From Erythroxylum novogranatense (Eukaryota; Streptophyta; Magnoliopsida; Malpighiales; Erythroxylaceae): a DNA stretch of 64,000 nt. The notes beneath the pieces were generated by a model that was not told the DNA's origin, searched no databases, and was given only the letters and a program-made list of their open reading frames with translations. This document shows, piece after piece, positions 1 through 12,542 of this stretch. How positions within the stretch are numbered: position 1 is the first letter of the stretch; each line of letters starts with the position of its first letter. The DNA lies in the NCBI GenBank assembly GCA_029891385.1, contig CM057224.1, positions 35,841,005-35,905,004 of the forward strand, given 5' to 3'. Both the position numbers and the translations under genes were made by a program.

Positions 1-801
1 CTTTTCCTTCAAAATTTCTTCAGATGATTTTCTTCTTTCAATTATAGGCATTCTTCCACCAACCTGAGATTTAGAACTCTTTATAGGAGATTTCTTCTCG
101 ATACGCTCCCCCTCAGTTCTTGCGTTTATCTCAGAATCTGCTTCTACTTTCTCCAGATTCTTTAAGCCCATTTTCTCTACAGTACCTAAGTTGATAATAC
201 TCTTGACATATATCTTCATTATGTTTCCTCTGTCAAGAAGGACTTCAAACTCCCTGAATATCCTTGTTAGCAACATTCCATAAAGATAGCTATTAGTATC
301 CATCATCCCCTTAACCATATACTGAAAAATCAGAAATGGTAGGTCTATGGGTTAGCGATTCAGCAGGTAGAATAGGCATTGCTCATCCAAAGTTGTCACC
401 AAATGCCTTGAACCCTCTCTTGGTAAGATGTAGTTAAATAGTATCGCATTTAAGACCCTAGCCTTCGGCACCAGACGCGAGGTCTTCCTCTCTGTTGGGT
501 CATTATCCCCATACAACTGTCGACTGACTTCATCTTCCTTCATACTAACTTTCATCATCCATTTGGCTTTGCTTGTAAGCTTCTCTCCGACAGATGGACA
601 TTCAGTCACCTTCTCAATCAACTCCCTTGTCACAACAATAGACAATCTATCTACTGAGGAAACAATAGCATTGTCTACTGGCTGCACATTCTTCCAGAAA
701 TCGTATACTTCATTTTGATATACATATTCCCGCACATGGAAGAACTTCCTCCATCCTGCTTCTACTATCTCTGGTTTGATATCCATGTCGTCTTTCTTCA
801 A
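1..801 (-). pseudogene. copia ORF downstream of RNase H (retrotransposon-encoded plant protein, function unknown)
   Basis: The frame opens at an ATG at 801 on the minus strand and runs to the window edge, with one in-frame TAA at 352-354. The first 149 residues include the blocks FWKNVQPVDNAIVSS and LVPKARVLNAILFNYILP. After the stop the same frame stays open for over 100 more residues, ending in a Lys/Glu-rich charged tail. From memory this resembles the 'putative plant transposon protein' type of domain found in many plant retroelements. Its position after RNase H matches the extra ORF of SIRE/Maximus elements, sometimes called env-like. I see no signal peptide or membrane segment. The single stop in an otherwise open frame suggests recent loss. 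Confidence 0.6.
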
Positions 802-1089
802 GGATCCCGTAGATCATTGCTTACTCCATTGATTCTTTGATGAGTAGAAACTGAGTTGTTCTTCAAAGGGTAAGGTTGGTTACAGAGATTTTGAGAGAGA
901 TGAGAGCTGAAAGGTTTCTGAGTTGAGACTTCTCAAATGGTCTTTTCAGGCGTGTTCTAGAATAGTTGAGGTTCTCAAAGCTATGTAACTTTCCCTCCAA
1001 GGGTTCCTTCTGTGAGAAGTTACCAGTTGTAACTCACTGTTACCAATGCCGTTAACCTTGACGACCTTTTAACTTGCCTGTGACATATT

Positions 1090-1561
1090 AGACGGTTGGT
1101 CATTTAACATCACCATGTTAAGATTCCGTCTGATTTCCTTAAAACTTTCTTCACTTAGTGGTTTAGTGAAGATATCCGCCCATTGAAAATTCGTCTCAAT
1201 AAACTGTAGACTCACAACCTTTCTCTAAATGTAGTCTCTTAAGAAATGATGTCTGACTTCGATATGCTTCACTCTCGAATGCTGTATAGGATTCTTCGAT
1301 AAGTTGATGGTACTGGTGTTGTCACAGAAAATTGGGATCTCCTCTTCTTGAACTGAATAATCTTCTAGTTGGTATTTAATCCACAATGTTTGTGAACAAC
1401 AGCTTGCGGCAGACATGTACTTGGCTTCGGAAGTTGATAAGGCAATTGAGCTTTGTCTCTTGCTTGACCAGGAAACTAGGTTTGAGCCAAGAAAGTGACA
1501 GCCTTCACTCGTACTCTTCCTTTCAATTCTATCTCCGGCATAGTCCGCATCGCAGTATCCT
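1090..1561 (-). pseudogene. copia RNase H (C-terminal part of pol)
   Basis: The minus-strand translation has the copia RNase H blocks GYCDADYAGD, STSEGCHFLG, LVSWSSKRQ and ALSTSEAKYMSA, then a histidine-rich end (KHIEVRHHFLRDYI). After an in-frame TAG at about 1222, the typical terminal motif ADIFTKPL follows. RNase H removes the RNA template during reverse transcription. The fragment begins at the solo LTR ending at 5094, and the reading continues directly from the RT fragment at 5095-5575. Confidence 0.85.
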
Positions 1562-4500
1562 TGTAACATCCCACCCTCAATTGGAAGGGTAAAATAGTAA
1601 ATTTGACATAGGATGGAATAGATTTGGAGTGCATAGGATTGTTCATGCATAATAGGATTAGTCCACAGTCACATTTGTGCACATGAAATCACTGTGCATG
1701 CATACATGATATTCCCGGTTTACGTGCCTAAGACAATTTTATTGGGATTAACGTGGTTAATGGATTTAAAAAATTATTCTGAGTGCACCAAAAATTGTTT
1801 TCTATTTTAAGGGATTTTCTGGATTTTTTCGGAGAAAATTCTCGGACCGAAAAAATCACCAATTGGCGAACCGGTTGATTTTCGGTAGCGAAAATTTCTA
1901 CCCAATGGCACTGTAATATTGGGTATATTATTTTGGAATTGAAATTAGGGTCAATTGAGTTGATTGGGTTAATTTTTGATCTGGATTAAAGAATTATTAA
2001 GTTGACTTTTCATTAAAATCATAAACAAATCACCTTTGGCCACCTTATACCTTTATTTAATGCTCCTTCTTTGTGCCTATCGGTTTTGGCCTTATTAATT
2101 CAAGAAAAGAGCAAGTGGATGGGTTGTGAACTCATCCAAAAACATCCTTTCTCTTTTTGCCTATCCTCCATCGATTTTCTCCTTCTCCATTATCATTGAT
2201 TTTTGCTTCTTTCTTCACCTTCCTCCAAACTACTTCATGCTTATTGCCTTACCATCATGATGAGTTCTTGTTGGAGGTTAGAAGAAATGGTTAGAAGGCA
2301 TAGTTAAGCAAAGAGTTAAAAAGAAGTGAAGGTTGGAAGCTAATAGGTAAGTGTTTAAATTAAGCTTTGAATGGTGTTTTCAATGATGCTTAAGTATGAC
2401 TTTATGAATCATAGTAGGTAGAAACATTGAATGGGAGGTTTGGTGCCTTTATTATGCTTATGGATGCATTAAATTGATGTCTATTATGGCTTGAATTAAT
2501 GGGTATAAGGTTAGGGTTGGTTATGAATTGAAAGTAGGATGATTGATGCATGGTTTTAACTTGATTTTGATGGCATATTGATCATTGATTTTACTTGGAA
2601 ATGAAGAAGTGAGTGCTGCCAATTTTTGTGTATTAGCCCTAGTACATGTATGAATGGTATAAGAACTGATTTGTGTTCCTTTGGATGTTTAATGATGTGT
2701 TAAAGGCATTGGAAATGATAGAAATTAAGATTGGACCAAATCTGGAAATTTAGGGTTTTAATCGATTGTACTGTTTTGATCATAACTCATTGTATAGGAG
2801 TGCAAATGAGGTGAGGTTTGTGGCCACTTAAACTTTAGGATGGTGGCTACATTTTTGTGTGAAATAGGCACTGTCCAATTTTAGCTTTAAGAGGGTGCAA
2901 TTTGTCTTGGAAAGTTACTGCTATTGACTGGAATGAACAGTACCCGAAATCTTACCCTATAGTTTTGCTAATTTTTATAAATTAATTGAGAAGGAATTAG
3001 GACAAATGGACTAAATGAAAGTTGAAGCCTATTAAGTTAGCTTTCCAATTCCACTGATTTTGCAATTTTTCTATATGTCTATTAGGAGTTATGAACTGAT
3101 GATTGTTGGCTGTTTTTATGCATTGAATGAAACCTAGCTGGAATGTCAAATTTGGTGTACATTCAGATTAGGAGGAATTTTAGTAATTTTTGTGCATTGA
3201 ATTGGTGTTAGAAATATACTGAAGAGTTTTAGATGAACATTCATCTTGAAAATGGTGTATGGCATATAATTTCTGGAAATCATATGTGGGAGTTATGGAT
3301 TTTCACAATTTGAACCTACATTGTGATGTTAATTGCTGATTAGGTCAGAAACTTGCATAACAGATTTGACACTGTTAGAGGCTGAATTGGAGTCTGGTTA
3401 TTTCATGAAGAATTGAATTTTGAGATTTTATCTTTTCAGGGATATAAAGTGGTGATTTTTTTGACTTGTATACAGGGAGATATGATTGATAGAAAGTTAC
3501 TGCTCAAATTGAGTGATTTCAGGGACAGCAACCTAGAGTGAATTATTTGACCTAGTTAGCAAGGGAATTGAAATTTGGGTTGTTTCATGAAAGTTGTAGA
3601 TAACATTGTGATCTTGATGAGCATATTTATTGTATAATTTTTGACTGCATAGAATGAAAGATAGTGAATTTCCAATGACTGTTCTGTTTTAGGAAGTGAA
3701 TGTGTGGGCAGTAGCTTACATTGGATGTTTGACACCCTTAGGGGTGAAATTGATTTTTCTGAACTAAAGGAAACTTATAGAGGGTTTCATTACCTTTCCA
3801 ATGAGATATGGTTTGCATTTTTTTGAACTGTTTTTAAATAACCAATTGATAATGTTTATATACTGTCACTGGTATAGAGGTCCTATTAGAGCGCCAATCC
3901 TCCAATGTCACTGAGAGAAGGTAATAGCTCGGAAATCCAGGTGAGTGACTGAGATGGCTTTCACTCAATTATTATATGTTTAATGTGGAGAATAATGGAG
4001 GGATTTGGATTGTGATTATTTATGACTGGATTCCGGACGGTTGGTCCGATGAATTGGGAGAACTGACATAGAAGTGTATCTGGGTGTGATTACGTGAATC
4101 AATTGTTTCTCTGTGTAAAAGTGTACTACATCAATGGCTTGTCTTGTTATTGCTTCTCGTTTCAGGTGATATATTGTGATGTTGTAATATACTGTAATAC
4201 TGTGATCTGTTGGTTATACTGTGATCAATGGCATTGCTTACTACACTGTACTACATTTCGTTGCCTCTCTTCAAGCGATCGTTTATATTGATGTGAATTG
4301 GGCATATGCATTGCATACATCAATGCATAAACCGATAATAACAATAGTTGTGACCAGAGTTGCTCTCATTACTCATCGTTATTCGAACCGAGCCTCGAGC
4401 TCGAGGGAGTTAGTGCATACCTAGAGGCTCTCCTACTCCCTGAGACGCGTCTCATCGAATACCGATCATTTATTAAGCACTTTCGGTCACAACATCAAAT

Positions 4501-5094
4501 AAAATGAGAAAAGAGTTGCATGTGCATTGCATACATACGGACTGAATACCGAATGATCGTATGATTTACGGATCGATTTCTTCTTGTATATTCGTGGATC
4601 GCCGAGGATATAATATCGTGACATTATTATTATTACTGTAATTTGTTATGTGATGCATGAATTGGGTGAACCATCGATGATGGTTCCTCACTGAGTTCGC
4701 AAAACTCACCCAAAATTTGCATCTATTTTACAGGTCTTGAAGAATACCCCGTTTGACACGGGAGTACTGTATACAAGTGAAAGAAAGAGGTCGGGATCAG
4801 TTTACGTCTGCATTAGTGTATTTCTATTCTTTGATTTTCGTATATTGCTTAAGTCGGTTTGTAAAATCAACATCTTTGGAGTTAATTGTATTTATGAAAA
4901 GGGCCCCGAGTCCATTGAATGGTGTATGTAAATTGTTTCAGATATGTTATAATGTGTATGTGTGTGAAGGAAAGAAAAAAGGTTAATCTTGAGTTTTGAC
5001 TGACTGAGTGATGTAGCACGCCACCCTCGTGGGACACGGACTCGGATATCACCATCGATGTCGGGTTCGGGTCATACGGGAGTGGGGTGTTACA
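1562..5094 (+). mobile_element. Solo LTR of a Tekay/Del-like gypsy element (LTR A, 3.5 kb)
   Basis: It starts TGTAACATCCCACCC and ends GGAGTGGGGTGTTACA. It is flanked by a perfect 5-bp target duplication ATCCT (1557-1561 and 5095-5099). There is no internal coding region, primer site or polypurine tract, so this is a solo LTR left by LTR-LTR recombination. It carries a donor-like GTGAGT at 3941, an inverted-repeat domain at 4347-4493, the conserved palindrome at 4668-4686 and an acceptor-like CAG at 4731-4733. No CpG-rich cluster is present. Diverged repeats of about 180 bp at 3365-3840 partly explain its length. Confidence 0.93.
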
Positions 5095-5575
5095 ATCCTA
5101 TCAACCTGAAATCTTTACCTTTCTCATACATTAAGCAAAGATCAGTAATACCTGCGAGATATCTCATAATTCTTTTAACAGCAATATAACGAGACTCTCT
5201 AGGATCGGCCTGAAACCTTGCACACAAGCATACACTGAACAATATGTCAGGTCTGCTTGCTGTAAGATAAAGCAAAGAACCGATCATCCCTCTATACAGG
5301 GTTTGATCCACCTTCTTACCAACTTCGTCTTTCGACAAAAGGTTCGAAGGATGCATCATAGTTTCCATAGGCTTCACTTTATTTATATCAAATTTACACA
5401 GCAATTCTTTCACATATTTCTGTTGATGGATAAAGATCTTCCCTTCGGTTTGCTTAACTTGCAACCCAAGAAAGAACTTCAACTCTCCCATCATACTCAT
5501 CTCAAACTCATTTTTCATTAAACTCTCAAAACTCATGCATAAATTTTTTGAAGTAGCACCAAAAATGATATCATC
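5095..5575 (-). pseudogene. copia reverse transcriptase, C-terminal fragment
   Basis: The minus-strand frame reads DDIIFGAT, then MGELKFFLGLQV, LYRGMIGSLLYLTASRPDI and AVKRIMRYLAGI, all hallmark blocks of the copia RT and RT-RNase H connection. The fragment begins inside the catalytic Asp-Asp box because solo LTR B (5576-7648) inserted there. It is otherwise open, so the copia copy was probably fairly intact when the LTR arrived. Confidence 0.88.
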
Positions 5576-7648
5576 TGTAACATCCCACCCCCTCCTGGAA
5601 GGGTAAAATAGTAAAATTGGCATAGGATGGGATTGATAAGGAATAATCATTACTGTTCATGCATAATAGGATCGATACACAGTATCAATTGTGTATATGG
5701 AATTACAGTAAATGCATTCATGACATTCCCGGTAATTGGGCCTAAAGCAATTTTATTGGAATTAATGGGATAATTGAGTTTGGAAAATTGATTGGACTGC
5801 ACCATAAATGGTTTTACATTTTTAGGGATTTTTAGGAATTTTTCTGGATTTTTCCGAGAAAGTTCCTGACCGCAAAATCGCCAGAATCGCCTAAACATGT
5901 TTTGGGGTAGAAAAGGTGATTTTTGTGATTGAAAAATTATTCTGAGTGCACTGTTACCTGTTTTATAATTTTAGGAATTTCATTAATTCTCGAAAAAATA
6001 ATTGGGAAATTTCCTGACCGGATAAATCGTCAATTAGCTAACCCAGAGTTTCTCAGAGCAAAAATCGCTACCCAATGGCACAATAATATGGGGTATATTA
6101 TTTTGGGACTGAAAGTAGAGTCATTTGAATTAATTGGAGTAAAATTTTGATCCGGATTAATAAATTGATATTTTGACTTTTAAGAAAAGGGACCAATGAG
6201 AAATTGCCATTACAAAAGCATCATTTAATGCTTCCTCTCCATTCTTTCGGATGTGCTTGCTTTAAAAGTAATGAAAGGATGAATTTTTATGCTTTGTTCT
6301 TAGTCATCCAAACACACATCTCCTTACAAAATCCATTGAAAATTTGTTTCTTCTTTCAACTTTCTCTCAATCGTAGCTACCATCTCTTGATCTCATCAAA
6401 GCTTAAAGATGAGCTTTGTACATACTTGAGAAGGAAAAGGTGGTAGCTTGGTATAGAAGTTAGAAGGTAAAAGTTAGAAGTTGAAGGTTTGAAGGAGGTT
6501 TGATTTGAGGCCCAATTGGAGCGTCGATTGACCGACGTCACGGAGACTTCCCGGCATTAGCTCGGAAGTAATAGGTGAGTAACCTAGTTGGTTTCTCAAA
6601 TTTCTGGTTGTTTACATGCTCAACGTGAATTACGTGCAAAAGTGAATTGAATGATTCTTTGTCGAATCTTGGCGTGTATAAGAGTGGACTATTGTATGTT
6701 TATGATTTTATTGTCTTCGGGCTTTATAGCCAAAATATCAATCTTGCTATATTTGGGCTTTATAGCCATATCATTGATTTATCGATACACTGGGCCTTAT
6801 AGCCAAACACCGTACATTTATCGAATATCGCATTTGCATGCATAAATGCATGATCGATAATGGACGTGCCCTAGTTGCTATTTTCTTGATAAGAGCTTGA
6901 GCTCTCATATCTTGGACCGCCACGAGCCCGAGGGAGAAAATCTCGACGCGTCCCCACCGAACACCGACCGAGCACTTGGGCACACATCTTGAATAATTGG
7001 AAAGAGTCACATATGCATTGCATTTGCACAAATGACCGCTCGTGACATATAACTTGCTTCATAATGGTATGAATTATTGTGAATGGTTTCATATTCTTGT
7101 AAATTATTCTTGATTGCTTCGTAATTGATTCTTCTTCAGATCTTGTCAGCGCCATGTGCGTAATGCATGATTTGAGTGAACCATCGATGATGGTTTTCAC
7201 CGAGTTCGCAAAACTCACCCAAAATTTGCATTTATTTTTCGGTTACAAGAATACCCGCTGACACGGAGTATGTCTCATGTAGACGAGTAAAGGTTAGAGG
7301 TCGGGATCGGTTAGGTTCCGCTTTAGTGTCTTAGTAAATTGTATTCGCAATCACCGTATAACAAGGCATTGTATTTTCTTGAGCCATTGTGATAGTAATA
7401 TTTCTTGCATTGATGATTGTAATTATGATTTGGATGACCGTAATAATCAAAGCGGGATTCTATTAAACACGGATTTTATTTACTTACTGTGTTTGCCGTG
7501 TGAACGTGGAGTTAATGGCTACAAAAAAAGAAAAAAAAATGTATACTGAATTTTAAATCAACTGATGTAGTACGTCACTCTCGTGGGACGCGGACTCGGA
7601 TATCACCAACGATATCGGGTTCGGGTCTTACGGGAGTGGGGTGTTACA
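5576..7648 (+). mobile_element. Solo LTR of a Tekay/Del-like gypsy element (LTR B, 2.1 kb)
   Basis: It starts TGTAACATCCCACCCC, ends GGAGTGGGGTGTTACA and is flanked by the perfect 5-bp duplication TCATC (5571-5575, 7649-7653). It shares both ends with LTR A but is about 1.5 kb shorter. Donor-like GTGAGTAACC starts at 6575. The inverted-repeat domain is at 6866-6983, closed by GTGCCC/GGGCAC. The palindrome core is at 7178-7196. The usual acceptor CAG reads CGG here (about 7240). Three copies of GGCTTTATAGCC-type hairpins lie at 6720-6804. Confidence 0.93.
6720..6804 (+). repeat. Three tandem hairpin units in LTR B
   Basis: GGCTTTATAGCC occurs at 6720-6731 and 6756-6767, and GGCCTTATAGCC at 6793-6804, spaced 36-37 bp. 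Each can pair its own GGC(T) and (A)GCC halves. A single similar unit is seen in the LTR at 18052-21155 near 20310. Confidence 0.75.
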
Positions 7649-7989
7649 TCATCAACATAAATTTGCACTAAAATGAAATCATTCTCATAGTTCTTCCTAA
7701 AGAGTGTCTTATCTACCTGACCTCTACTAAAACCACTCTCAATAAGAAAGGTACTTAGATGATCATACCAAGCTCTAGGAGCTTGCTTCAGGCCGTACAA
7801 AACTTTATGAAGTCTATAGACATGATCTGGATACTTAACATCCTCAAATCCAGGAGGTTGCTTCACATACACCTCTTCGTCTATAAAACCATTCAGAAAT
7901 GTGCTTTTCACATTCATCTGAAAAAGCTTTATATCATAACAAACAGCATATGCTAGCAGTATCCTAATTGCTTCAAGTCTTGCTACTGA
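7649..7989 (-). pseudogene. copia reverse transcriptase, central fragment
   Basis: The minus-strand translation shows MNVKSTFLNGFIDEEVYVKQ, PPGFED, LHKVLYGLKQAPRAWYDHL and ILVQIYVDD, the core copia RT motifs. The frame ends at the YVDD box where LTR B is inserted. Upstream, the reading runs back through VARLEAIRILLAYA to the boundary with LTR C. RT copies the element RNA into cDNA in the cytoplasmic particle. Confidence 0.88.
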
Positions 7990-10647
7990 TGTAACGCCCC
8001 CTTACCGTAGGGTATACACCGGGACGCCCGTAGTTCATACTGATACATAACCTACGATGAAGGTGCACTACGATTTGATCGTTTCTATAAACCTCATGGC
8101 GTCAATATAATAAAGCGGTAATGTCGAATTCACTAAATTTTTAAAACCAAAAGATACTTCTCATTTCATTTTTTAAAAACCATAAGTTCACAATTCTGTC
8201 AGATTACAGCTGTACATAACCAAAAAGGACTAAAATAACTCATAACTAGATCATCCCCAAAAATCCCAGCTGACCGACCTGTGGGCCATACTCCTCTCGC
8301 CGGCACTCACACAGCAGGAAAAGTCTCGCTAACTGGAGCTAGGAGTCAACTATTACTGTCCTGAAAAATAATTGCAATGTTGGGTGAGTTTGCGAACTTA
8401 GTGAGAAACCATCATCGATGGTCCACCCAACTCATGCATAATCACACAATTTACACTATATCATATATATTAATACAACCAAGAATCACATTCATTCAAA
8501 TTTCACATTTATAAGGCTGTTGCCTTTCATACGATTCACATTCAAACATTCATATGTACACGATGCACATGTGACTCTTTCATTTTATTTCATTGTTGTG
8601 ACCGTGCACCTAAGCTCATTTACGTTGAGCCATTGGCTCTAAAAATATTGGGCTTAAAACCCTGATACGTTGAGCATAAAGCTCTGAAAATCGTTGGGCA
8701 CGAGACCCTGTGCGTTGAGCTTAAAGCTCTGAATACGGTGGTTGCATCGGTCACAACTGTCAATTATCTGATCATGCATAATGGCATGAATGCACATGCT
8801 CCAAATTTCCCTAGTCGTGTCTCAACCTAATATCCCTATCCAATTTGCATTTGAAACCAATAAATGACAAATTATGCACACTTAACACTTCTATATCACA
8901 TTCCAAATATTTCGAACACTTGTGGTCTGAAATCAATCAAAACAAACACATATATTCCTTCCTTAACTCCTCATGGCATAATTGCATAAAATGTAACACA
9001 TAAAGGTTGAGAAACTAGCTAGGTTACTCACCTCAGAACTTCCGAGCTACTGCCGGGAAGTTTCGCCTACGTCGGATGATCGACGATCCACTTGAGCCTC
9101 TACAATAATCATAATATCCAAATATTACTAATTGCACAATTTCAATAATCAAGGATGCATATATATCGAATGATTTACGTACTATACATGTTATCACATT
9201 CCGACACAAATCCGAAATTTTCCCCAATCTCAATTCTAAATTCCGAATTCAAAATCTCCAAATTGAATTTAATCCATACCCAATTGAATCCACCAATTCT
9301 TGAATCCCCAATTCAAAAACCTCAAAAAGATCAAGTTCTGAAATTTGGGCTCCCTCGCAGCGACGTCTGGTCCCTCACCGCGGCGAGCCCCTCGTCTTCG
9401 CCGCGGCGTCCGCTCGCTTCGTCGTGGCGAACTACTTCTTCGTCGCAATCAGACGTCGCAGACGCCGCGTCGCAGTTTTCCCTCTCTGCTTTCGTCGCGA
9501 CGAAGTTATTCGCGTCGTCAGGCGTGTAAGAAGAAATTCACTCGCCGCGGCGTGTTCATCACACGTCGCGACGTGCGACTCCAGCAACACGCCTGAACCC
9601 AGAAATTTTCCAGATTTCTGATTCTGCAACTCTCCAAATCCATTTTCTTCCTTTCAAACCACTCCCAAATAACTATATACACTACACGCAACTCATCTTT
9701 AACCTCAAATCCATCATTTAATCATTATCCCTAAATCCTCAACACCAAAAGCAAGGAAATCATCATCCGAAACCTAACATTTCCAACTTCTTAAATATTC
9801 AAACCAATCATCAATCTTACTCAATAACTTGACAAATCTAACTATCTAAGGCCAGAAAGAAGCAAACTTACTTGATTAAAGTCTCAAATCTTCAAAGATC
9901 ACACCAACCCAAGCTCATCGACATCCACGGCAAGCCAAAGGATAGATTCAAGGCAAAGGAAAGGAACAAATGGCAAGAAGGAATCCAGAAGAAATCAAGA
10001 GAAGAGATCTCGATGAAGGAAGGAGAAAGCTTCTTCTTTCAAAAGCAAAGCATCGTGGAAGCAAAGAATTCAAAGGGTTACGGTTATAAACTAAGGGAAA
10101 ATAAGGGCTTGTTTGGCAACTTAATTGCCACAAGACCAATCTGAACAACCTTAATCTAATTTCTTATTCTAATTTCTCTCGAATTCCAATGACTCTAAAC
10201 CCTAATTCTTCAAATCAAATTCTAATCTCCATTGCCATTGGTTAATCAAATTTCGGAACCGGAAATCTAATTAATCAGTCATTGGGTCACTTTTCTGGTC
10301 CGGACCTATTACTTCAAAAATTCCAAAAAAATTCCTATAAATCTGCAAAATTATAAAACTCACGATCATTCACTCCAATTTCATATTTCAAACTCTGAAT
10401 TCTCATTTCTAACTCAAATTCAATTTCTCTAAACTCAATTGACCTAATCATCTCCAATTTACCAATCTACACAATCAGGTCAGAAATATGTCATACATGT
10501 ATGTACGTTCACATGCTTATGCAATAAAATCATTTATCAATATTTATAGAGGCTATATATGCAAATGCAAATCAAATTCTAAATGCACCCAGACCTAAAC
10601 CATCTGAATTACCAATATGCCATTCACATTGATAACGGGATGTTACA
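7990..10647 (-). mobile_element. Solo LTR of a Tekay/Del-like gypsy element (LTR C, 2.7 kb)
   Basis: On the minus strand it starts TGTAACATCCCGTTATC and ends GGTAAGGGGGCGTTACA. The flanking 5-mers on the minus strand are CCATT and TCAGT, which match at 3 of 5 positions, so the duplication has decayed; the copia RT reading continues across the site. Inside are a donor-like site at 9031, the inverted-repeat domain at 8595-8757, the palindrome at 8408-8422, an acceptor-like CAG at 8361-8363 and a CpG-rich palindrome cluster at 9353-9595. Confidence 0.85.
9353..9595 (-). repeat. CpG-rich palindrome cluster of LTR C
   Basis: A GC- and CpG-rich island in AT-rich LTR sequence, with repeated CGTCGCGACG and CGCCGCGGCG palindromes. 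Open frames across it (Arg/Ser-rich) are side effects of the repeat. Similar clusters lie in six other LTR copies in the window. Confidence 0.8.
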
Positions 10648-11990
10648 AATGGAGCACACGTCTCATTATATTCTATTCCTTCTTGCTGATTATAGCCTTG
10701 TGCTACTAATCTGGCTTTATTCTGACTTACTCTCCCTGATTCGTCTAACTTATTCTTAAAAACCCACCTAGTTCCTATAATGGATTTCTTCGAGGGTTTA
10801 GGAACCAAGGACCAAAATTTATTCCTAGTAAATTGGTTCAGCTCCTCTTGCATGGCTAAAATCCACGTTTCATCTTGAAGAGCTTCCTCAATCTTCTTAG
10901 GTTCTATTTCAGAGACAAAAGCTACATTAGCTTCTCTTCTGAATTTGGACCTTGTTCGGACTCCTTCTGAGGTCTCTCCAATAATTAACTCTTGTGGATG
11001 AGAACTCTTATATCTCCAATCAAGAGTCTCTGGAATATCCTCAACCTTGTCTAACTGAGTTCGTGATGATGAAGCTTCTATAGTATCACCTAAGGGCATT
11101 GAAGGAACTTCACTATCCATGTCATCTTCCTTACTTGGTTGGAAACTATCATCAAACTTGACATGAATAGTCTCCTCAACAGTCTTCGAGGTAAGATTGT
11201 AAACCCTAAAAGCCTTTAATGATAAAGAGTAGCCTAGAAAGATACCTGGATAGGTCTTTGAATCGAATTTATCCAACAACTCCTTTGTATTCAGTATAGA
11301 GCACTTGCAACCAAATGAATGAAAGTAAGATATATTCAGTCTCCTTCCATTCCATAACTCATAAGGAGTTTTCTTCAATATAGGTCGCAGTAATATTCTA
11401 TTCTGAATATAACATGTTGTATTCATAGCTTCTGCCCAGAAGTACTTAGGAAGATTCATCTCACATAGCATAGTCCTTGCCATCTCTTGAATTGTCCTAT
11501 TCTTCCTTTCAACAACTCCATTTTGCTGCGGAGTCCTAGGAGCAGAGAAATTATGGAAAATTCCATTCTCCTCACTGAATATTCTAAACTTCTCATTCTC
11601 AAATTCTCCACCATGATCACTCCTAATGTTGGCTATAGACATTCCTTTTTCATTCTGTAACTTTCTAGAAAGGGTCCTAAAATACTTAAAAGACTCATCT
11701 TTGTGTGACAAAAATAATATCCAACAAAATCTAGTAAAGTCATCAACAATAACAAGTCCATATTTCTTTCCGTCAAGACTTATCGTCTTAGTAGGACCAA
11801 ATAAATCCATATGTAATAACTCTAGAGGTCTAGAAGATGTTGCAGTATTTTTAAAAGAAAACGATGTTTTGACTTGTTTTCCTTTAAGACAACTTTCACA
11901 AAAGAAATCCTTGTCAAAACTTATTTTTGGTAAACCTCTTACCAAATCATGCTTTAACAACTTTGAAATATGTTTGAAACTGACATGACC
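10648..11990 (-). pseudogene. copia integrase and start of RT
   Basis: The minus-strand frame opens in the pre-integrase zinc region (CESCLKGKQVKTSF). The integrase core follows: LLHMDLFGPT, VDDFTRFCWI, IRSDHGGEFEN and PQQNGVVERKNRT, which carry the D-D-E triad. Next come the C-terminal blocks KTPYELWNGR and FGCKC, an acidic hinge, and the RT start (ALQDETWILAMQEELNQF, WSLVPKP, GTRWVFKNKLDESG). Integrase inserts cDNA into the genome. The frame is open for over 400 codons to the LTR C boundary at ETCAP. Confidence 0.9.
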
Positions 11991-12542
11991 TAGCTTTTTA
12001 TGCCAGATTAGTCTTTCTTCTTCAGTTGATAAAAAACATGAAACATTTTGATTTTGAAAATCTTCTAAATCAATTTTGTAAAGACTATTTCTTCTCTTGG
12101 CAGAAAAGAATATAGAACGTAAAGATTGTTTCTGACTTCACAAAGACTTTGATTGAACGTAACTTCAAAACTAGAATCACACAATTGACTGATACTAATC
12201 AAATTGTGTTTTAGACCATCAATAAGCAGCACATTATCAATGCATGCAAAGGAATCTTTACCTATTTTACCGATTCCAATTATCTTACCCTGCTGGTTGT
12301 CTCCGAAAGTTACCGATCCTCCATTCTTATATTAAAGATCTAGGAACATAGACCTTCTTCCCGTCATGTGTTGCGAGCATCCACTGTCCAAATACCAATG
12401 GTGCTTGCTGCCTCTTCCAAGGAAGGATATCTGCAGGAGATACTATTTTATTCTTTGGTACCCAAATTTTCTTGGGTTCTTTTGAGTTAGTAAAATACAC
12501 AGAATGATGCATTTGATAAGGTTGTTGATGAAAACATGATTT
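11991..12542 (-). pseudogene. copia protease and linker, frameshifted
   Basis: Around 12340-12400 on the minus strand one frame reads WYLDSGCSQHMTG, the copia aspartic protease active-site block (D-S-G), and another carries the sequence leading up to it, so there is at least one frameshift. Further along, [15 protein letters not shown] and [12 protein letters not shown] blocks appear between stops. The protease would cut the Gag-Pol polyprotein. Confidence 0.75.

Noticed and set aside
8595..8757. The inverted-repeat domain as a small inverted-repeat transposon (MITE) inside the LTR
   Set aside because: It is present at the same position in all subfamilies with different, matching arms and no target duplications, so a later insertion is unlikely.
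9345..9629. Arg-rich frames on both strands
   Set aside because: They lie over the CpG palindrome cluster of LTR C, and both strands are open together.
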